NCBI GenBank assembly: GCA_002329155.1
Contig: DCXY01000014.1
Coordinates: 1 to 9,824, forward strand
Origin: Stenotrophomonas sp. UBA2124
GTDB lineage: Bacteria; Pseudomonadota; Gammaproteobacteria; Xanthomonadales; Xanthomonadaceae
Length of the DNA: 9,824 nucleotides
Direction: 5' to 3'
Shown in pieces: positions 1 to 7,100 of the stretch. The translations under genes were made by a program, and so were the position numbers. Under the pieces are notes generated by a model. That model made no database searches, had not been told where the DNA came from, and saw only the letters and a list, made by a program, of their open reading frames with translations. The first letter of the stretch is position 1, and the number at the start of each line of letters is the position of its first letter.

Positions 1-48
1 CGCGAACACCTGCAGAAGCTGCACCGCAGGCATCACCCGCGCGGCTGA
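1..48 (+). CDS. xerD: Tyrosine recombinase XerD, C-terminal 15 codons (5' truncated by the window edge)
   Basis: The first 15 codons read in frame from base 1 as REHLQKLHRRHHPRG and stop at TGA. This matches the end of gammaproteobacterial XerD; from memory the E. coli protein ends in RLRQLHQQHHPRA. XerD is the tyrosine recombinase that works with XerC at dif to resolve chromosome dimers at the septum under FtsK control. The catalytic Tyr and the Arg/His residues lie outside the window, so activity cannot be judged. The call is supported by context, because xerD lies directly upstream of dsbC in E. coli as well. Here 593 bp separate the two genes, so they are probably not translationally coupled. 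No T-rich intrinsic terminator follows the stop; only a small TCCCGC/GCGGGA hairpin is present at 62-76. Confidence 0.85.
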   Translation, partial: REHLQKLHRRHHPRG

Positions 49-93
49 GGCGGCGGTACCTTCCCGCCCTGCGGGAGACCTGATCAGCGTCGA

Positions 94-161
94 GTCTCAG
101 CTCAGAGCCCCTCTCCCGCATGTCTCAGCTCAGAGCCCCTCTCCCGCGTGCGGGAGAGGGG
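94..161. repeat. 28-bp tandem half-palindrome repeat ending in a perfect 12-bp inverted repeat (REP-like)
   Basis: Two tandem units of 28 bp (94-121 and 122-149) begin GTCTCAGCTCAGAGCCC and differ at one position. The second unit runs into a perfect inverted repeat, CCCCTCTCCCGC at 136-147 and GCGGGAGAGGGG at 150-161, with a 2-base centre. A smaller dyad with the same TCCCGC/GCGGGA core sits at 62-76, just after xerD. The G-rich stretch TTGGGGTGAGGGC at 162-174 follows. From general knowledge, palindromes of this type are dispersed in intergenic regions of Xanthomonas, Xylella and Stenotrophomonas. There is no T-tract, so it is not a classical intrinsic terminator. It could act as an mRNA-stabilising hairpin at the xerD 3' end. 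The copy number cannot be seen from one window. Confidence 0.75.
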
Positions 162-210
162 TTGGGGTGAGGGCAACGAAGTCAGATGGAGTGAATGCGC
201 TGCGGGTGGC

Positions 211-329
211 GTCCAGAAGTGGACTTCAATCCCCCAAACACCAATTGCGCCATCATCCGCCCCTTCGGGGCAGCCTCAATCAGGTCCGGGAAAAGGACCG
301 GGGAAGTACGAGTGCCCGGCTCCGGCACT
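211..329. other. Cluster of four short hairpins in a gene-free stretch
   Basis: Four perfect inverted repeats follow one another. They are GTCCA/TGGAC at 211-215/220-224 (4-base loop), GCCCC/GGGGC at 259-263/267-271 (a CTTCGG hairpin is the alternative), GGTCC/GGACC at 283-287/295-299 (7-base loop), and AGTGCC/GGCACT at 311-316/324-329 (7-base loop). No ORF here has recognisable protein features. The cluster might be a structured leader, a small RNA or degenerate repeat material. Short stems arise readily in GC-rich DNA, so this is recorded as visible structure and not as an RNA gene. I compared it with SRP RNA, RNase P RNA and tmRNA landmarks and saw no match. Confidence 0.3.
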
Positions 330-419
330 GGCCCGGGCGGAGCGATGGCGGCCCGGCGCTGGCAGGTATCGGGCAGGTATGAACGCGCCTGCTGCCGTGC
401 CGGTGGACTGGGCAGGCGG

Positions 420-465
420 TTTTCCACAGCGCATGTGCGGTGCTGCCGGCACAAGCTGTGGATAA
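420..465. promoter_or_regulatory. Inverted pair of DnaA-box-like 9-mers within an imperfect dyad
   Basis: TTTTCCACA at 420-428 (+) has one mismatch to the DnaA-box consensus TTATNCACA. TTATCCACA on the minus strand at 457-465 is a perfect match. The two lie in opposite orientation 28 bp apart. They overlap an 8-bp inverted repeat, TCCACAGC/GCTGTGGA at 423-430/455-462, with an inner arm TGTGC/GCACA at 434-438/449-453. The site lies about 180 bp upstream of dsbC. The sequences are seen directly. DnaA binding is an inference, and the hairpin arrangement could equally be a structural element that resembles DnaA boxes by chance. Confidence 0.35.
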
Positions 466-641
466 GCGGTGGCGGGCCTTGCCGCGCCTAGGTCTCCAGG
501 TGGTGGTGAAGAATTGTCCAGGCGCCGGCGGCGCAGGGGCGCGGTTGGCGTTTGCGGTGGCGGGTGGCCGGCGCGGTGTGGAGGGCGCGCGACGGGGCGC
601 TATGCGAGAATCGCCCGGTTCCTTTCACCGCAGGGTTGCCG

Positions 642-1427
642 ATGTACCGAATTGCCATTGCCGCGCTGCTGGGCGCGATCAGCCTCTCTGCCTGCGCGCA
701 GCAGAAGGCGCCGACCGCCGCCGGCACCACCGCTGCCGCCGCACCGGCAGCCGAAGGCCCCGTGGAGCAGCGCGTGCGCGAGGCACTCAAGCAGCTGGAC
801 CCGAACTTCAAGCCCGATTACATCGGTGCCGCACCGTTCCCGGGTTTCCGTGAGGTCATCGTCTCCGGCCAGGTGCTGTACGTCACCGACGATGGCCGCT
901 ACCTGATGCAGTCACAGCCCTACGACATCGAAAAGCGCGCCATGGCCACCAGCCCCGGCCTGCTGGCGCACCGCCGCGCGCTGCTGGCGACGCTGCCGCA
1001 TTCGGACCGTATCGTGTTTGCCCCGCCCAATGCCAAGCACACCATCACCGTGTTCACGGATATCGAGTGCGGCTACTGCCGCAAACTGCATCAGGATATT
1101 GCCGAGCTGAACCGCAATGGCATCGCGGTGGAATACGTGGCGTTCCCGCGCATGGGCCTGGGCAGCAAGGACCACACCGACATGATCTCGGTCTGGTGCG
1201 CCAGCGACCGCAAGGCCGCGCTCACCGCCGCCAAGAGTGGCCAGCCGGTTACGGCCAGGAGCTGCACCAACCCGGTGAACATGCAGTACAACGTGGGCCA
1301 GCAGCTGGGCATCAATGGCACCCCGGCCATCTTTGCCGCCGATGGCAGCCAGCTGGGTGGCTACGTGCCGCCGTCGCAGCTGAAGGCCGCGCTGGAGCGC
1401 ATCGATGGTGCCGGCGGCAGCCGCTGA
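642..1427 (+). CDS. dsbC: Thiol:disulfide interchange protein DsbC (periplasmic disulfide isomerase, probable lipoprotein form)
   Basis: The 261-residue product is a DsbC-family protein that reshuffles wrong disulfides in exported proteins and is normally kept reduced by DsbD. The N-terminus (1-18) looks like a lipoprotein signal, with lipobox L15-S16-A17-C18. An Ala/Pro/Thr-rich tether of about 20 residues follows, then the dimerisation region (about 41-105) and the thioredoxin-fold domain (about 125-255). The active site is CGYC at 143-146, and the cis-Pro loop is GTP at 226-228. A second pair, C186 and C208, has the same spacing as the structural C141-C163 disulfide of E. coli DsbC, and the distance from CGYC is also the same. 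The ATG at 642 was chosen because it gives a clean signal sequence and has AGGG 6 bases upstream; the reading frame opens further upstream at 552 but reads unlike protein. An intrinsic terminator follows. I see no convincing promoter. Confidence 0.93.
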   Translation: MYRIAIAALLGAISLSACAQQKAPTAAGTTAAAAPAAEGPVEQRVREALKQLDPNFKPDYIGAAPFPGFREVIVSGQVLYVTDDGRYLMQSQPYDIEKRAMATSPGLLAHRRALLATLPHSDRIVFAPPNAKHTITVFTDIECGYCRKLHQDIAELNRNGIAVEYVAFPRMGLGSKDHTDMISVWCASDRKAALTAAKSGQPVTARSCTNPVNMQYNVGQQLGINGTPAIFAADGSQLGGYVPPSQLKAALERIDGAGGSR

Positions 1428-1450
1428 TCAGCGTGCTCCGGGTTTGAAGC

Positions 1451-1480
1451 AACGCCCCTCCATTGGAGGGGCGTTTTCGT
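1451..1480 (+). terminator. Intrinsic terminator of dsbC
   Basis: An 11-bp perfect stem, AACGCCCCTCC at 1451-1461 and GGAGGGGCGTT at 1465-1475, closes a 3-base loop. It runs into TTTTCGTT on the plus strand. It begins 23 bases after the dsbC stop. Read from the opposite strand the stem is followed by GCTTC, a poor U-tract, so it would stop chitinase transcription less well. Confidence 0.9.
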
Positions 1481-1493
1481 TCGGGGCAGCATG

Positions 1494-1519
1494 GCCCGGT
1501 TCACTGCGGTTAACCGGGC
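1494..1519 (-). terminator. Hairpin downstream of the chitinase, possible 3' end
   Basis: A perfect 8-bp inverted repeat, GCCCGGTT at 1494-1501 and AACCGGGC at 1512-1519, has a 10-base loop. It lies about 60 bases past the chitinase stop in the convergent 1428-1580 gap. There is no T-tract on the minus-strand side, so it may only protect the mRNA end or assist Rho-dependent termination. Confidence 0.3.
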
Positions 1520-1580
1520 GGTGGCATTGCCTGCAGGGCAGCGGGCGCGTTGAGCGGGCGCGCCGGCTGCCGTGCTGCGC

Positions 1581-3866
1581 TTACTTCAGGCCGTTGCTGA
1601 TGCTGTGCACCAGCGTGCCCTGCGCATCATCGCCGCTGAACTCCCAGAAGAAGGCACCACCCAGCCCCTGTGCCTTGACGTAGGCCATCTTCTCCACAAG
1701 CAGCTGCGGCGTGTCCACACTCCAGAACGTGTTGCCGTCATACAGCCAGGTGGCCTTGGCGTCGTTGTCGGTAAACACCGGCATGCCCAGGGTCTTGAGC
1801 ATCTTCCAGTCCTCGATGCCCGCTTCATAGCGGCCAGGCGCCGGCTGGCCGCTCTGGTACAGGCCGTTGTTGAGGTTGCGCACGTTGGTCCAGCCACGCC
1901 CGTAGAAACCCACGCCCAGGTTGAGCTTGGCCGCGGGCACGCCGCTGGCCAGGTAGGCCTCGATGGCGTCATTGCTGTTATACAGCTTCACATCACCCCT
2001 GGACGGGTCGGCCGCTGCATCGAACAGGGCGCTGTGGTGGTTGGTCTGCGCTGCCCAGGCGCCGTGGAAGTCGTAGGTCATCACGTTGATGAAATCCAGG
2101 TGGCGGTGGTAGCTGCCCGGGTCGGTGACGCGGATCTTGTCGATGCCTGCACCCACGGCGGTGGTGAGCAGCAGGCCGGGGCGCACCGCATCGAGCTGGC
2201 GGCGGAACTCGGCCAGCAGCGCGGTGAAGTTGTCGCGGTCGGCCGGCGTGCCGCAGCTCAGGCCGCAGGCCACCGGGTACTCCCAGTCCACATCGATGCC
2301 GTCGAAAATGCCGGCGGCCACGCCCTGGCCACCGGCGTTGTCGGTGAACGGCAGGTTGCCCCTGATGTAGGCATCGATGCAGGAGGCGACGAAGGCCTGC
2401 CGGTTCTCCGGGCGTGCGGCACTTGCAAAACCGCGCGACCAGGTCCAGCCACCCAGCGATATCAGCACCTTCAGCTGCGGGTGCTTGGCCTTGAGCTGCC
2501 GGAGCTGGTTCCAGTTGCCGCGCAGTGGCTGGTTCCAGCTGTCACCGCGGCCACTGACACTTTCACCGGCATGGAACGAGCGCGTGTAGTCGGCATAGGC
2601 ATCGCCGCCGCTGCCGGTGGCGGCGTTGGCAGCCTGGGTGATGCCCACCTCGCAGCGGTTGTTGCGCACGTTGCCGAAGGCGTAGTTGATGTGGGTCAGG
2701 CGTGCGGCGGCGCCGCTGCTGTCGATGTCGCGCACCTTGTACTGGCGGTCGTAGATGCCCCACTGGGTGAAGTAGCCGATGACCCGCTTGCCGGCAGCGC
2801 CCTGGCTGTTTCCGCCACCAGTGCCAACGCCGCCATTGCCGTTGCCGTGGCCAGTGCCGCCACCGTGGCCATCGCTGCCAGTGCCGCTTCCGTTGCCAGT
2901 GCCGCTTCCATTCCCGTTTCCGTTTCCAATGTCATGCTTGGTTTCCGTCAGGGTGGCCACGGCCAGCGCGGCACTGCGTGCGGAGGGATTGCCGGCCTTG
3001 TCGCGCGCACGCACGCTGTAGCGGTAGCCGGTGCCGGGCTTCAGCCCGGTGTCGGTATGGGCCGGGGCGGCCAGCGAGGCGATCAGGCTGCCGTCGCGGT
3101 ACAGGTCATAGCCGGCCACGCCGCTGCCGCCGGGGTTGTCGCTGGCTGCGTCCCAGCGCAGGGCGATGCCGTGGCTGTCGCGGTGGGTGCTGGTCAGGCC
3201 GGTGGGCACGCCGGGCGGGGTGGTATCCGCGGCCGGGCTGCTGGCGATGACCGTGATGCCCAGCGTTGCCGGTCTGCTGGTGGCGCCGCGGTTGTCGGTG
3301 GCCACGGCGGTAAGCAGGTGCTGGCCGATGGGCGCATTGCGCCACACCACGCGGTAGGGCGTGGCATTGGCGCTGCCCAGCGGGCTGCCACCAAGGAAGA
3401 ATTCCACCTTGGCGATGCTGCCATCGCGGTCGCTGGCCTCGGCCACAAGTGCGATGTCGGTACCGTGGCGGTAGTCGCGGCCATTGGCTGGCGCAACAAA
3501 GGCCACCACCGGGGCCGCATTCGCGCTGCCGCCGCTGGCATTGCCGTTGCCTGTACCGGCGCCTGCGCCAGTGTCGCAGTGGCCCAGTTCATCGTAATGG
3601 CGGCGCCCGGCGGGGTGGTCGGGCGGGGCATTCCATATGGCCTGCCGGGTGCGGTAGAGCACGCCGCCCTTCTGCAGGGTGTCACCGGCCTTGTAGATGG
3701 TGGTGCCGGCCCATTCACGGGCGCTGCTGCAGTCGGCGGCCACCGCCATGCCGGGCAGGGCCAGGGCACAGGCCATGGCCAGCGGGGCCAGCCAGCGCCG
3801 CCGGGGTGTGCCGGGGCGGGGGTGCAGGACGAGGACAGCAACACCGCGGGCGGTGTGGTGGATCAT
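1581..3866 (-). CDS. Secreted multidomain chitinase: CBM5/12, Ig-like, FnIII, glycine-rich linker, GH18
   Basis: This 761-residue exported endochitinase should cleave beta-1,4-GlcNAc bonds in chitin. In order it has a long basic n-region and signal peptide (about 1-44, ending AVAA), a CBM5/12-type chitin-binding module (45-97, bounded by C46 and C97), an Ig-like/PKD-like domain (about 118-206), a fibronectin type III domain (about 216-306), a Gly/Asn/Ser/Thr linker (314-352) and a GH18 barrel (361-761). The GH18 signature DGIDVDWE supplies D522, D525, D527 and the acid E529. Also visible are SLGG (470-473), MTYDF (596-600) and the late aromatic W741. The architecture recalls ChiA of S. maltophilia. 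The start is fixed by AAAAGGAG 7 bases upstream. It is divergent from purL and convergent with dsbC. The mature chain has six cysteines (46, 97, 405, 496, 534, 538), plausible DsbC clients. Type II export is likely but not shown. Confidence 0.95.
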   Translation of the reverse strand: MIHHTARGVAVLVLHPRPGTPRRRWLAPLAMACALALPGMAVAADCSSAREWAGTTIYKAGDTLQKGGVLYRTRQAIWNAPPDHPAGRRHYDELGHCDTGAGAGTGNGNASGGSANAAPVVAFVAPANGRDYRHGTDIALVAEASDRDGSIAKVEFFLGGSPLGSANATPYRVVWRNAPIGQHLLTAVATDNRGATSRPATLGITVIASSPAADTTPPGVPTGLTSTHRDSHGIALRWDAASDNPGGSGVAGYDLYRDGSLIASLAAPAHTDTGLKPGTGYRYSVRARDKAGNPSARSAALAVATLTETKHDIGNGNGNGSGTGNGSGTGSDGHGGGTGHGNGNGGVGTGGGNSQGAAGKRVIGYFTQWGIYDRQYKVRDIDSSGAAARLTHINYAFGNVRNNRCEVGITQAANAATGSGGDAYADYTRSFHAGESVSGRGDSWNQPLRGNWNQLRQLKAKHPQLKVLISLGGWTWSRGFASAARPENRQAFVASCIDAYIRGNLPFTDNAGGQGVAAGIFDGIDVDWEYPVACGLSCGTPADRDNFTALLAEFRRQLDAVRPGLLLTTAVGAGIDKIRVTDPGSYHRHLDFINVMTYDFHGAWAAQTNHHSALFDAAADPSRGDVKLYNSNDAIEAYLASGVPAAKLNLGVGFYGRGWTNVRNLNNGLYQSGQPAPGRYEAGIEDWKMLKTLGMPVFTDNDAKATWLYDGNTFWSVDTPQLLVEKMAYVKAQGLGGAFFWEFSGDDAQGTLVHSISNGLK
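2811..2927 (-). repeat. Low-complexity in-frame repeat tract encoding the Gly/Asn/Ser linker of the chitinase
   Basis: The tract encodes chitinase residues 314-352, almost entirely Gly with Asn, Ser, Thr, His and Asp. On the plus strand it is made of imperfect GCC-rich hexamers. An exact 16-bp direct repeat, TGCCAGTGCCGCTTCC, occurs at 2876-2891 and 2894-2909 with a period of 18 bp. This gives the tandem hexapeptide GNGSGT. Because the periods seen are multiples of 3, gain or loss of units would change the linker length without shifting the frame. Confidence 0.8.
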
Positions 3867-3873
3867 GGTGGAA

Positions 3874-3881
3874 CTCCTTTT
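3874..3881 (-). promoter_or_regulatory. Shine-Dalgarno site that fixes the chitinase start
   Basis: On the minus strand AAAAGGAG ends 7 bases before the ATG at 3866-3864. It is the strongest ribosome binding site in the window and supports the long N-terminal extension before the signal-peptide hydrophobic core. Confidence 0.8.
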
Positions 3882-3889
3882 CAGAGGAG

Positions 3890-3936
3890 GCCTGCATCAG
3901 GCAAGCCTTCGGCCTGACAGGCAGTTGTTGCCTGTC
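3890..3936 (-). promoter_or_regulatory. Three GCCTG/CAGGC dyads in the chitinase leader
   Basis: Dyad A is GCCTG-CAT-CAGGC (3890-3902). Dyad B is GCCTG-A-CAGGC (3912-3922). Dyad C is a perfect 8-bp inverted repeat, GACAGGCA/TGCCTGTC at 3916-3923/3929-3936, with a 5-base centre. B and C share the CAGGC arm, so they cannot both form in one RNA strand. The group lies 24-70 bases upstream of the chitinase ATG, between the ribosome binding site and any upstream promoter. It could be a protein operator array or an mRNA leader structure. None of the arms has a following T-run, so I do not call an attenuator. Confidence 0.45.
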
Positions 3937-4015
3937 CTTGCGGCCAATTGGGGGGAATGCCGGTGGCGGGGCGTGTGCTGCGGTGGCTGCCGGGCCGGGC
4001 TGATGCCGGCGCCGG

Positions 4016-4033
4016 GAGGATAACGTTGTCATC
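4016..4033 (-). promoter_or_regulatory. LacI-family-type operator resembling the NagR box, between chitinase and purL
   Basis: On the minus strand this 18-mer reads GATGACAACGTTATCCTC. It is a pseudo-palindrome centred on the CpG at 4024/4025, the usual layout of LacI-family operators. As I recall it, the NagR box proposed for N-acetylglucosamine genes in Xanthomonas is AATGACARCGYTGTCATT. I count 14 of 18 matches, with one half (ATGACAACG) perfect. It lies about 150 bp from both the chitinase and purL starts. The match is seen; control of the chitinase by a NagR-like repressor is inferred from the link between chitin and GlcNAc. Confidence 0.4.
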
Positions 4034-4136
4034 CGGGCTGCAGGGCAAGCCACCCACGGCGTGGTATGCAAGACGTGACCGGCGTCATGCGGGGCCAGGC
4101 GCAAACCTGAAAAGGCGGCCTGGCGGCCGACTCCGG

Positions 4137-4142
4137 TACAAT
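4137..4142 (+). promoter_or_regulatory. Probable -10 box of the purL promoter
   Basis: TACAAT matches the TATAAT consensus at five of six positions and is preceded by GG. Transcription would begin near 4149, giving a leader of roughly 27 bases. No good -35 hexamer is present at 17-bp spacing (GGCGGC at 4114-4119). CTGAAA lies further upstream at 4107-4112. No clear PurR operator overlaps it. Confidence 0.45.
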
Positions 4143-4175
4143 GGCGGGCCCGATTCCCACCATGGTCTCCCGGAC

Positions 4176-7100
4176 ATGATCGTCCTCGAGGGCGCAGCTG
4201 CCCTTTCGCCGTTCCGTCGCGAACGTCTTGAATCCCGCCTGCAGTCCATCGCCGCCGATCTGCGCATCACCGGTGCCTGGCACGTCTACTTCACCCAGGC
4301 CGCCGATGCCGCCGCTGTCGATATGGCCACACTGGGCCGCATCCTGCAGGGCCAGCCGCAGGCTGCCGAACGCGAGCAGGGGGCGGTGTCGCGCTATGTG
4401 GTGCCGCGCCTGGGCACGCTTTCGCCATGGTCGAGCAAGGCCACCGAGCTGGTGCGTGGCGCCGGCCTGGCCATCCAGCGCGTGGAGCGCGGTACCCGCA
4501 TCGACCTGAGTGGCTGGCCCACTGATCCGGCACAGCAGGCCGCCGTGGCCAAGCTGCTGCACGACCCGATGACCCAGTCGCTGCTGGCCGACATCGACCA
4601 GGCGCAGGCGCTGTTCAGCAGCCCGGCGCGTGGCGAGCTGGAGCGCATCGCGCTGGCCGATCTGGAAGCGGCCAACAAGCGTCTGGGCCTGGCCCTGGCC
4701 GACGATGAGATCGACTACCTGCGCCAGCGTTACGGCGAGCTGGGCCGCGATCCGTCGGACGTGGAACTGATGATGTTCGCGCAGGCCAATTCCGAGCACT
4801 GCCGGCACAAGATTTTCAACGCCAGCTGGACCATCGACGGGCAGGAGCAGGACCGCTCGCTGTTCAAGATGATCAAGAACACGCACCAGCAGACGCCGCA
4901 GCACACCCTCAGCGCCTACAGCGACAACGCGGCGGTGATCGAGGGCGAGCCGGCCGCACGCTACCGCCCGGATCCGGCCACGGGCCGCTACCGCAGCGAA
5001 GCGGTGGTGCCCAGTGCGTTCCAGATCAAGGTGGAAACGCACAATCACCCGACCGCCATCGCGCCGTTCCCCGGTGCTTCGACCGGTGCCGGCGGTGAAA
5101 TCCGCGACGAAGGTGCCACCGGCCGTGGCGGCAAGCCCAAGGCCGGCCTGACCGGTTTCTCGGTGTCGCACCTGCGCATTCCGACCCTGCCGCAGCCGTG
5201 GGAAGCACCGCGCGCGCTGAACCCGCGCATGGCACCGGCGCTGGACATCATGCTCGACGGCCCGCTCGGCGGCGCCGCGTTCAACAACGAATTCGGCCGC
5301 CCGAACCTGCTGGGCTATTTCCGCAGTTTCGAGCTGCCCGAGGACGGCATCACCCGCGCCTACGACAAGCCGATCATGCTCGCCGGCGGCCTGGGTGCCA
5401 TCGACCGCGTGCAGGTGGACAAGCTGCAGCTGCAGGCCGGTGACGTGGTGATCGTGCTGGGTGGCCCGGCGATGCTGATCGGCCTGGGTGGCGGTGCGGC
5501 GTCGTCGGTGGCCTCGGGCGAGAGTGCCGAGGATCTGGATTTCGCCAGCGTGCAGCGCGACAACCCGGAAATGGAGCGCCGCTGTCAGGAAGTGATCGAC
5601 CGCTGCGTGGCCATGGGCACCGACAACCCGATCAAGTTCTTCCATGACGTGGGCGCCGGTGGCCTGTCCAACGCCATTCCCGAGCTGCTGCATGACTCGG
5701 GCGTGGGTGGCGTGATCGACCTGGGCAAGGTGCCTACCGATGATCCGTCGCTGTCGCCGCTGGAACTGTGGTGCAACGAATCGCAGGAACGCTACGTGCT
5801 GGGCATTCCGGCAGCGCGCCTGGACGAGTTTGCCGCCATCTGCGCGCGCGAGCGTTGCCCGTTCGCGGCCGTGGGCATTGCCACCGCCGAAGAGCGGCTG
5901 GTGGTGGCCTACGGTGCGACGCCGGGTAATATTCCCGCCGATGCGCCCATCGACCTGCCGATGGATGTGCTGTTCGGCAAGGCGCCGAAGATGCACCGCG
6001 ACACCGCGCACCCGCCGGCACCGCGCTGGCCGCAGCTGCGCACCAAGGGTATCGACCTGCGTGACGCGGGGCTGCGCGTGCTGGCGCATCCGACCGTGGC
6101 GTCCAAGAATTTCCTGGTCACCATCGGTGACCGCAGCGTCGGTGGCCTGACTGCGCGTGAGCAGATGATCGGCCCGTGGCAGCTGCCGATGGCCGACGTG
6201 GCCATTACCCTGGCCGGTTTCGATACCTATGCCGGTGAAGCCATGGCGGTGGGCGAACGCACGCCGCTGGCGCTGCTCGATGCGGCTGCGTCGGCACGCA
6301 TGGCCGTGGGCGAGGCGCTGACCAACCTGTGCGCCGCACCGGTGGAATCGCTGGACACGGTGAAGCTGTCGGCCAACTGGATGGCTGCCTGCGGCCACAA
6401 CGGCGAGGACGCGCTGCTGTATGACGCGGTGAAGGCCGTGGGCATGCAGCTGTGCCCGGCGCTGGATATCAGCATTCCGGTGGGCAAGGACTCGCTGTCG
6501 ATGCAGGCGCAGTGGCAGGCCGATGGCAAGGCGGAGAAGTCGGTCTCGCCGGTGTCCCTGGTCATCTCGGCGTTCGCGCCGGTCACCGATGCACGCCAGC
6601 AGCTGACACCGCTGCTGGATCGCGAGACCGAAAGCGAGCTGTGGCTGATCGGGCTGGGCGCTGGCAAGCAGCGTCTGGGGGGTTCGATCCTGGCCCAGAC
6701 GCAGGCCGACCACAGCGCGTTGCCGGCATTCGCTGGCGAAGTGCCGGATCTGGACGACCCGCAGCGTCTGCGCGGGTTCTTCGAGCTGATCCGCGATGCG
6801 CGCGAAGCCGGCCTGCTGCTGGCCTATCACGACCGCAGCGACGGCGGTGCCTTCGCCGCGCTGTGCGAGATGGCGTTTGCCTCGCGTCTTGGCCTGGACA
6901 TCGTGCTTGATGCCTGGGGCGATGATCCGTTCCGCAGCCTGTTCAACGAAGAGCTGGGCGCCGTGGTGCAGATCGCACGCGAGGACCGCGCCGCGTTCGC
7001 GGATCTGGTCGAGCGTCATGCGCTCACCGAATGTGCGCAGCGCATCGCCAAGCCGACCACCGCCTCGGTGGTGCGCGTGCAGCTGGGCGGCGAGAGCCTG

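Noticed and set aside
281..300. GGTCCGG stretch suggestive of SRP (4.5S) RNA
   Set aside because: The rest of the conserved SRP apical loop (GGAAGCAGCC context) is absent.
552..641. Upstream extension of dsbC to the ATG at 552
   Set aside because: The extra 30 residues are Arg-rich, would bury the lipoprotein signal, and lack support. The ATG at 642 has AGGG at good spacing.
1572..3917. 781-codon plus-strand frame opposite the chitinase
   Set aside because: It is an antisense shadow. The opposite strand has a full GH18 chitinase with signal peptide, catalytic motif and ribosome binding site, and the shadow protein is low-complexity Val/Ala/Gly with no domain.
4101..4118. PurR-like half site GCAAAC upstream of purL
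   Set aside because: Only one half resembles the E. coli PUR box; the other half has no match, and I cannot assume a PurR orthologue in this group.
3948..4175. Upstream extension of purL to 3948
   Set aside because: The 76 extra residues do not resemble PurL, cross the -10 box and the operator-like dyad, and the ATG at 4176 matches the known PurL N-terminus.
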